NCBI GenBank assembly: GCA_003217735.2 | Contig: CP031588.1 | Coordinates: 62,001 to 126,000, forward strand | Direction of reading: 5' to 3' | Source of the DNA: Marinibacterium anthonyi | GTDB lineage: Bacteria > Pseudomonadota > Alphaproteobacteria > Rhodobacterales > Rhodobacteraceae | Length of the DNA stretch: 64,000 bases | Part shown: positions 60,566 to 64,000 of the stretch, one piece after another | How the letters are laid out: each line of letters begins with the position of its first letter | Numbering within the stretch: position 1 is the first letter of the stretch | Program-made: the position numbers and the translations under genes | The notes under the pieces: model-generated | What the model saw: only the letters and a program-made list of their open reading frames with translations | What the model was told of the DNA's origin: nothing | The model's database searches: none

Positions 60566-61615
60566 TCAGGAGTCGCCCGAGATCTCGGCGATCACCTTGG
60601 CATAGGTGTCGCGCTTTTTCGTCAGATGGTCTTGGGCCTCGGCCGAAGGCAGGAAGTTCGGGATGAAAAAGGCGGCCTTCTGCCGGCCCTGGATCTCGCC
60701 CTTGTCAAAGATCGCTGTCATGGCGTCGTCGATCTGCTTGACGATCGCCGGGTCCATGTCCTTGTTGTAAAGAAAGAAGAATTCCTTGTCGAAAGTGAAA
60801 TCTTCGGTCCCGTCCAGCGTCACGCTGGTCTGGGGCGAGGCATGTTTCAGCATCGCGTCGCGGTCGGTTCCGCCCATGCCTTCGGGGGGCGCCTGTTCCA
60901 GCGTTTCGGGCCGCGCGGTGATCCAGACGAAACGCATGGCCTTCTGGTCGTCGTCGGGCAGCTGGGTGAATTGTTCGTTGGCCTGGATCGACCCGTTGAT
61001 CACGTCGGCCAGGTCATCCCACATCGCCTGGTTCTTGTCCGATTGCGACCCGGTGTTGACCGCGACGATGTTGTCTTCGGATCCCGGGGACCGCACGGCG
61101 GCCGCGTTCTTCATGGCCGAAAAGCCGATTTCCGACACCCCGCCCGGCTGGATCGCCACGCGCACCCGTTCGCCGTTGGCGGCGGCGGTCAGGATGTCTT
61201 CCATCGACTGGTACTTGCTGGATTTCGCCACCAGATAGGCGTTGCCCGGGTTGATCGCGACGGTCGGGCCGACGGTGTAATCGGCGAACGGGTCGTCATA
61301 GCCGGTCACGCCGTACAGGTTCCCCAGGTAGGACTGGTCGTGGAAGATCATCAGCGTGGTGCCGCGCTTGTCGCGGCCAAGCGCCTTGAACGCCTCGGAC
61401 GCGCCGACGGCGTCGACCTTGATGTTGATCCCCAGCTGTTCCGCCAAAGCGTCGGCGATGATGGCCGAGTTCTGGTAGGTGTCGCCGCCGGTCGACTTGG
61501 ACCCGATCACAAGCCGCACGTTGCGCGGCAGCTCCTGCGCCATCGCGCCAAGCGGCTGGATCATCAGGGCGGCAGCGCTGGCGGCCGCAAGAAGGGTTCT
61601 GCGGGTAAAGGTCAT
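60566..61615 (-). CDS. Tripartite tricarboxylate transporter binding protein (TctC-like)
   Basis: 349 residues from ATG 61615, with GGGAGGAA six bases upstream. The signal MTFTRRTLLAAASAAALMIQ is cut after GAMAQ. The mature part starts LPRNVRLVIGSKSTGGDTYQ, with GGDTYQNS in place of the usual GGxxDxxAR loop, so it is a divergent TctC branch. VAIQPGGVSEIGFSAM and NTGSQSDKNQAMWDDLADVI follow. It is the first gene of the leftward unit and is divergent from the dehydratase gene. Confidence 0.88.
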   Translation of the reverse strand: MTFTRRTLLAAASAAALMIQPLGAMAQELPRNVRLVIGSKSTGGDTYQNSAIIADALAEQLGINIKVDAVGASEAFKALGRDKRGTTLMIFHDQSYLGNLYGVTGYDDPFADYTVGPTVAINPGNAYLVAKSSKYQSMEDILTAAANGERVRVAIQPGGVSEIGFSAMKNAAAVRSPGSEDNIVAVNTGSQSDKNQAMWDDLADVINGSIQANEQFTQLPDDDQKAMRFVWITARPETLEQAPPEGMGGTDRDAMLKHASPQTSVTLDGTEDFTFDKEFFFLYNKDMDPAIVKQIDDAMTAIFDKGEIQGRQKAAFFIPNFLPSAEAQDHLTKKRDTYAKVIAEISGDS

Positions 61616-61703
61616 GAATTCCTCCCATTCGGCCGCTTTGCGCGACCTTTGGTTCCGATTTCCGCACGCACTCCCAGGGCGTGCGCTGCGACTCGCCAAT
61701 GAC

Positions 61704-61721
61704 GATGTATGCGCATACATC
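61704..61721. promoter_or_regulatory. LacI-type operator, copy 1 (tctC side)
   Basis: GATGTATGCGCATACATC is an 18-bp perfect palindrome with a central CpG. It lies 89 bases upstream of tctC. Its 16-bp core is repeated exactly at 61814-61829, centre to centre 109 bases away, which would allow a looped repression complex across the divergent promoters. Confidence 0.75.
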
Positions 61722-61800
61722 ACTTTCAACACATCGCCTATCAGGCTGTCAACCATATTTGTCTGGGCATTTTGCAGGTGCAGCATTTGCCTTGGCCCGG

Positions 61801-61830
61801 TTGACAGGATTAAATGTATGCGCATACATA
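61801..61830 (+). promoter_or_regulatory. Dehydratase promoter with LacI-type operator copy 2
   Basis: TTGACA (61801-61806) and TACATA (61825-61830) are 18 bases apart. ATGTATGCGCATACAT (61814-61829) overlaps the minus-10 element. The dehydratase start (61857) follows 27 bases later, with GGGAGGA as ribosome site. Confidence 0.75.
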
Positions 61831-61856
61831 GCCTCAAGTCACTATGGGAGGACGCA

Positions 61857-63599
61857 ATGAAGGATTCGCCGACCAAGTCTCCGGACACGCTGCGCAGCGC
61901 GCGCTGGTTCGCGCCGGACGACCTGCGCAGTTTCGGTCACCGTTCGCGGATGATGCAGCTGGGCTATACCGAAGAGGAATTCATCGGCCGGCCCATCATC
62001 GGTATCCTCAACACCTGGTCCGATCTGAACTCGTGCCACGGCCACTTCCCCGAACGGGTCAAGGACGTGAAGCGCGGCGTGCAGATGGCGGGCGGTCTGC
62101 CGGTCGAATTGCCGTCGCTGTCGGTCGATGAAAGCTTCACCAAGCCGACCTCGATGCTGTACCGCAACATGCTGGCGATGGAGACCGAGGAGATGATCCG
62201 CAGCCACCCGCTGGATGGCGTGGTGCTGATGGGCGGCTGCGACAAGACCACGCCGGGGCTGGTGATGGGGGCGATCACCGCCGGTGTGCCGTTCATCTTC
62301 CTGCCCGCCGGTCCGATGCTGCGGGGCCATTACGCGGGCAAGATCCTTGGGTCCGGATCGGACGCCTGGAAATACTGGGACGAACGCCGCGCCGGCAACA
62401 TCACCGACGAGGAATGGCTGGGCATCCAGGGCGGCATCGCCCGGTCGGTCGGCACCTGCATGACCATGGGCACGGCGTCGACCATGACATCCATCACCGA
62501 GGCGATGGGCCTGTCGCTGTCGGGCGCGTCGTCGATCCCGGCGGCGGATTCGGGGCACCAGCGGATGGGTTCCGACTGTGGCCGGCGGATCGTGGACATG
62601 GTGTGGGAAGACCTGACGCCCGAAAAGATCATCACCGAAAGCGCCGTGAAGAACGCCGCCATCGTCGGCATGGCCACGGGCTGTTCGACCAACGCCGTCG
62701 TGCACCTGATCGCCATGGCGCGCCGCGCGGGGATCGACCTGACGCTGGATGACCTTGACGCATTGGGCCGCACCACGCCGATGATCTGCAATGTCCGCCC
62801 CTCGGGCAAGGATTACCTGATGGAGGATTTCTTCTATGCCGGTGGTCTGCGCGCATTGATGACTCAGCTGTCGGACGTGCTGGACCTGACCGCGCTGACC
62901 GTCACGGGCAAGACCCTGGGCGAGGATATCGAGGGCGCCGTGGTCTACAATGACGACGTGATCCGGCCGCTGTCGAACCCGGTCTACCACGAAGGGTCCC
63001 TGGCGGTGCTGAAGGGCAACCTGTGCCCCGACGGCGCGGTGATCAAGCCCGCCGCCTGCGATCCGAAGTACTACGTCCACGAAGGCCCCGCGCTGGTCTT
63101 CGACAGCTATCCCGACATGAAGAAGGCCATCGACGACGAGGATCTGGATGTCACGCCCGACCACGTTCTGGTGCTGCGCAATGCCGGGCCGCTGGGGGGG
63201 CCGGGGATGCCGGAATGGGGGATGCTGCCGATCCCCAAGGCGCTGATCAAGCAGGGACATCGCGACATGCTGAGGATCTCCGATGCGCGGATGTCGGGCA
63301 CGTCCTACGGCGCCTGCGTGCTGCATGCCGCGCCCGAAAGCTTTGTCGGCGGGCCGCTGGCCCTGCTGAAGACCGGCGACATCGTGCGTCTGGACCTGCC
63401 GAACCGGCGTCTGGACATGCTTGTCCCCGAAGACGAGATCGAGGCCCGGCGCAAGGCCTGGGTCGCGCCCGAACCCAAGTTCCAGCGCGGCTGGGGCTGG
63501 ATGTTCTCGCGCCATGTCGGGCAGGCCGACACGGGGTGCGACTTCGACTTCCTTGAAAAGGCCCATGGGCCCGCAGCAGGCGAACCGGATATCTACTGA
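61857..63599 (+). CDS. IlvD/Edd-family sugar-acid dehydratase (arabonate/xylonate/galactonate type)
   Basis: 580 residues from ATG 61857. The Fe-S cysteines are in SDLNSCHGHF near residue 58, GGCDKTTPG near 127 and ATGCSTNAVVHLIA near 280. MGTASTMTSITEAMGLSLSG, PAADSGHQRMGSDCGRRIVD and the C-terminal RISDARMSGTSYGACVLHAA are typical of the sugar-acid rather than the valine-pathway branch. It turns an aldonate into a 2-keto-3-deoxy acid. The next gene starts inside its stop (TGATG) and encodes a DapA-family enzyme that can take that product. Confidence 0.9.
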   Translation: MKDSPTKSPDTLRSARWFAPDDLRSFGHRSRMMQLGYTEEEFIGRPIIGILNTWSDLNSCHGHFPERVKDVKRGVQMAGGLPVELPSLSVDESFTKPTSMLYRNMLAMETEEMIRSHPLDGVVLMGGCDKTTPGLVMGAITAGVPFIFLPAGPMLRGHYAGKILGSGSDAWKYWDERRAGNITDEEWLGIQGGIARSVGTCMTMGTASTMTSITEAMGLSLSGASSIPAADSGHQRMGSDCGRRIVDMVWEDLTPEKIITESAVKNAAIVGMATGCSTNAVVHLIAMARRAGIDLTLDDLDALGRTTPMICNVRPSGKDYLMEDFFYAGGLRALMTQLSDVLDLTALTVTGKTLGEDIEGAVVYNDDVIRPLSNPVYHEGSLAVLKGNLCPDGAVIKPAACDPKYYVHEGPALVFDSYPDMKKAIDDEDLDVTPDHVLVLRNAGPLGGPGMPEWGMLPIPKALIKQGHRDMLRISDARMSGTSYGACVLHAAPESFVGGPLALLKTGDIVRLDLPNRRLDMLVPEDEIEARRKAWVAPEPKFQRGWGWMFSRHVGQADTGCDFDFLEKAHGPAAGEPDIY

Positions 63600-64000
63600 T
63601 GACACATGACCTAGACACAGCCCTTGCCGGCATCTCCGGCATCCTCGTCACGCCTTACGATGCAGACGGCGAGGTCGCGCCGACCAGGCTGGCCCCGATC
63701 ATCGACCGCGCGCTGGCGGCGGGCGTGCACATGCCCGTCGTGAACGGCAACACCGGCGAATTCTACGCGCTGACGACGGACGAGGCCTGCACCATGGTGG
63801 CCGAGGTCGCCGCCCTGGTCGACGGCCGCGCGCCTTTGCTGGCGGGCATCGGCCGGTCGGTGCGCGATGCCTGTCGGCTGGCCAAGGCTTCGGCCGAGGC
63901 CGGGGCCAGTGCGCTGATGATCCACCAGCCGCCCGATCCCTTCGTGTCGCCGCGCGGCACGGTCGATTACCTCAAGGCGGTGATCGACGCGGGCGGCGGC
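63599..64000 (+). CDS. DapA-family lyase/dehydratase (partial, N-terminal part)
   Basis: 134 residues are visible; the gene continues past the window. GILVTPYDADGEVAPTRLAP near residue 14 and the carboxylate-binding GNTGEFYALTTDEA near residue 50 (GTTGE in DapA) define the dihydrodipicolinate synthase/N-acetylneuraminate lyase family. The Schiff-base Lys lies beyond the edge. Directly coupled to a sugar-acid dehydratase, it is likely a 2-keto-3-deoxy-aldonate dehydratase or aldolase rather than lysine-pathway DapA. Confidence 0.9.
   Translation, partial: MTHDLDTALAGISGILVTPYDADGEVAPTRLAPIIDRALAAGVHMPVVNGNTGEFYALTTDEACTMVAEVAALVDGRAPLLAGIGRSVRDACRLAKASAEAGASALMIHQPPDPFVSPRGTVDYLKAVIDAGGG

Noticed and set aside
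61842-63605. 587-codon frame antisense to the dehydratase gene
   Set aside because: Low-complexity His/Arg/Gln-rich product; the plus-strand IlvD/Edd protein carries all Fe-S and signature motifs.

Overview
The window comes from a high-GC alphaproteobacterium, most likely Rhodobacteraceae (Roseobacter-type). The support is the dense set of solute-binding-protein transporters (PotD-like, BMP, NMT1/ThiY, two TTT systems, a TAXI-TRAP, a Dpp system), a Rhodobacter-type PmtA beside psd and pssA, and codon use typical of that group. The genus cannot be read from the sequence. No rRNA, tRNA or CRISPR was seen. It reads as a string of independent catabolic cassettes, each with its own regulator and importer, separated by decayed mobile-element and gene remnants.

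Layout. 1-1448: end of a leftward PotD/PotA-type ABC operon. 1450-2489: scar with an IS6-family transposase stub and a broken class II aldolase. 2490-10871: nine leftward genes (RutD-like hydrolase, RutA-like flavin monooxygenase, RidA, a four-gene BMP-type ABC importer, a second RidA, an aldo/keto reductase). 11009-11920: LysR regulator. 12169-12804: divergent RibB-like protein lacking the usual catalytic residues. 12770-16088: leftward amidohydrolase, TenA and M20 deacylase. 16405-18948: ThiZXY-like importer ending in a clear terminator. 19144-19457: LysR and IS21 IstB fragments. 19458-27945: shikimate/quinate-like cassette (TIM-barrel protein, FAD dehydrogenase, LysR, TctCBA, AroE-like, broken QuiC). 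28066-28575: broken binding protein. 28886-30084: two HupE/UreJ proteins. 30091-39040: GntR-controlled TAXI-TRAP operon with two fumarase/lyase-superfamily enzymes, a D-tartrate dehydratase and a Gfo/Idh/MocA oxidoreductase. 39193-41250: psd-pssA-pmtA, making phosphatidylethanolamine and its methylated products. 41292-47157: TpsB-like transporter, serine hydrolase and a winged-helix/ATPase regulator. 47162-47458: phosphoribosyltransferase stub. 47461-56582: nine-gene overlapping GntR-Dpp operon with an SDR, a polysaccharide-deacetylase-family enzyme and a gamma-glutamyltransferase. 56846-57489: VapBC. 57505-64000: LacI, TctABC, then divergent IlvD/Edd-type dehydratase and a DapA-family enzyme (sugar-acid catabolism).

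The most interesting stretch is 2490-18948. A 17-bp dyad, GTTGCC-N5-GGCAAC, recurs in the control regions around the LysR gene: perfect at 10980-10996 and 16289-16305, degenerate at 12004-12020 and 16186-16202. It appears to tie a Rut-like pyrimidine-ring-opening gene set to a thiamin-pyrimidine salvage set (ThiXYZ, YlmB-like, TenA) and a deaminase-type amidohydrolase. I infer a regulon that takes up and perhaps degrades a thiamin-derived or related aminopyrimidine. Further regulatory pairs are ATAAC-N5-GTTAT boxes around the second LysR, TGTTCGAACA twins in front of the TRAP operon, ATGTATGCGCATACAT twins between the divergent tctC and dehydratase genes, and a palindrome overlapping the vapBC promoter.
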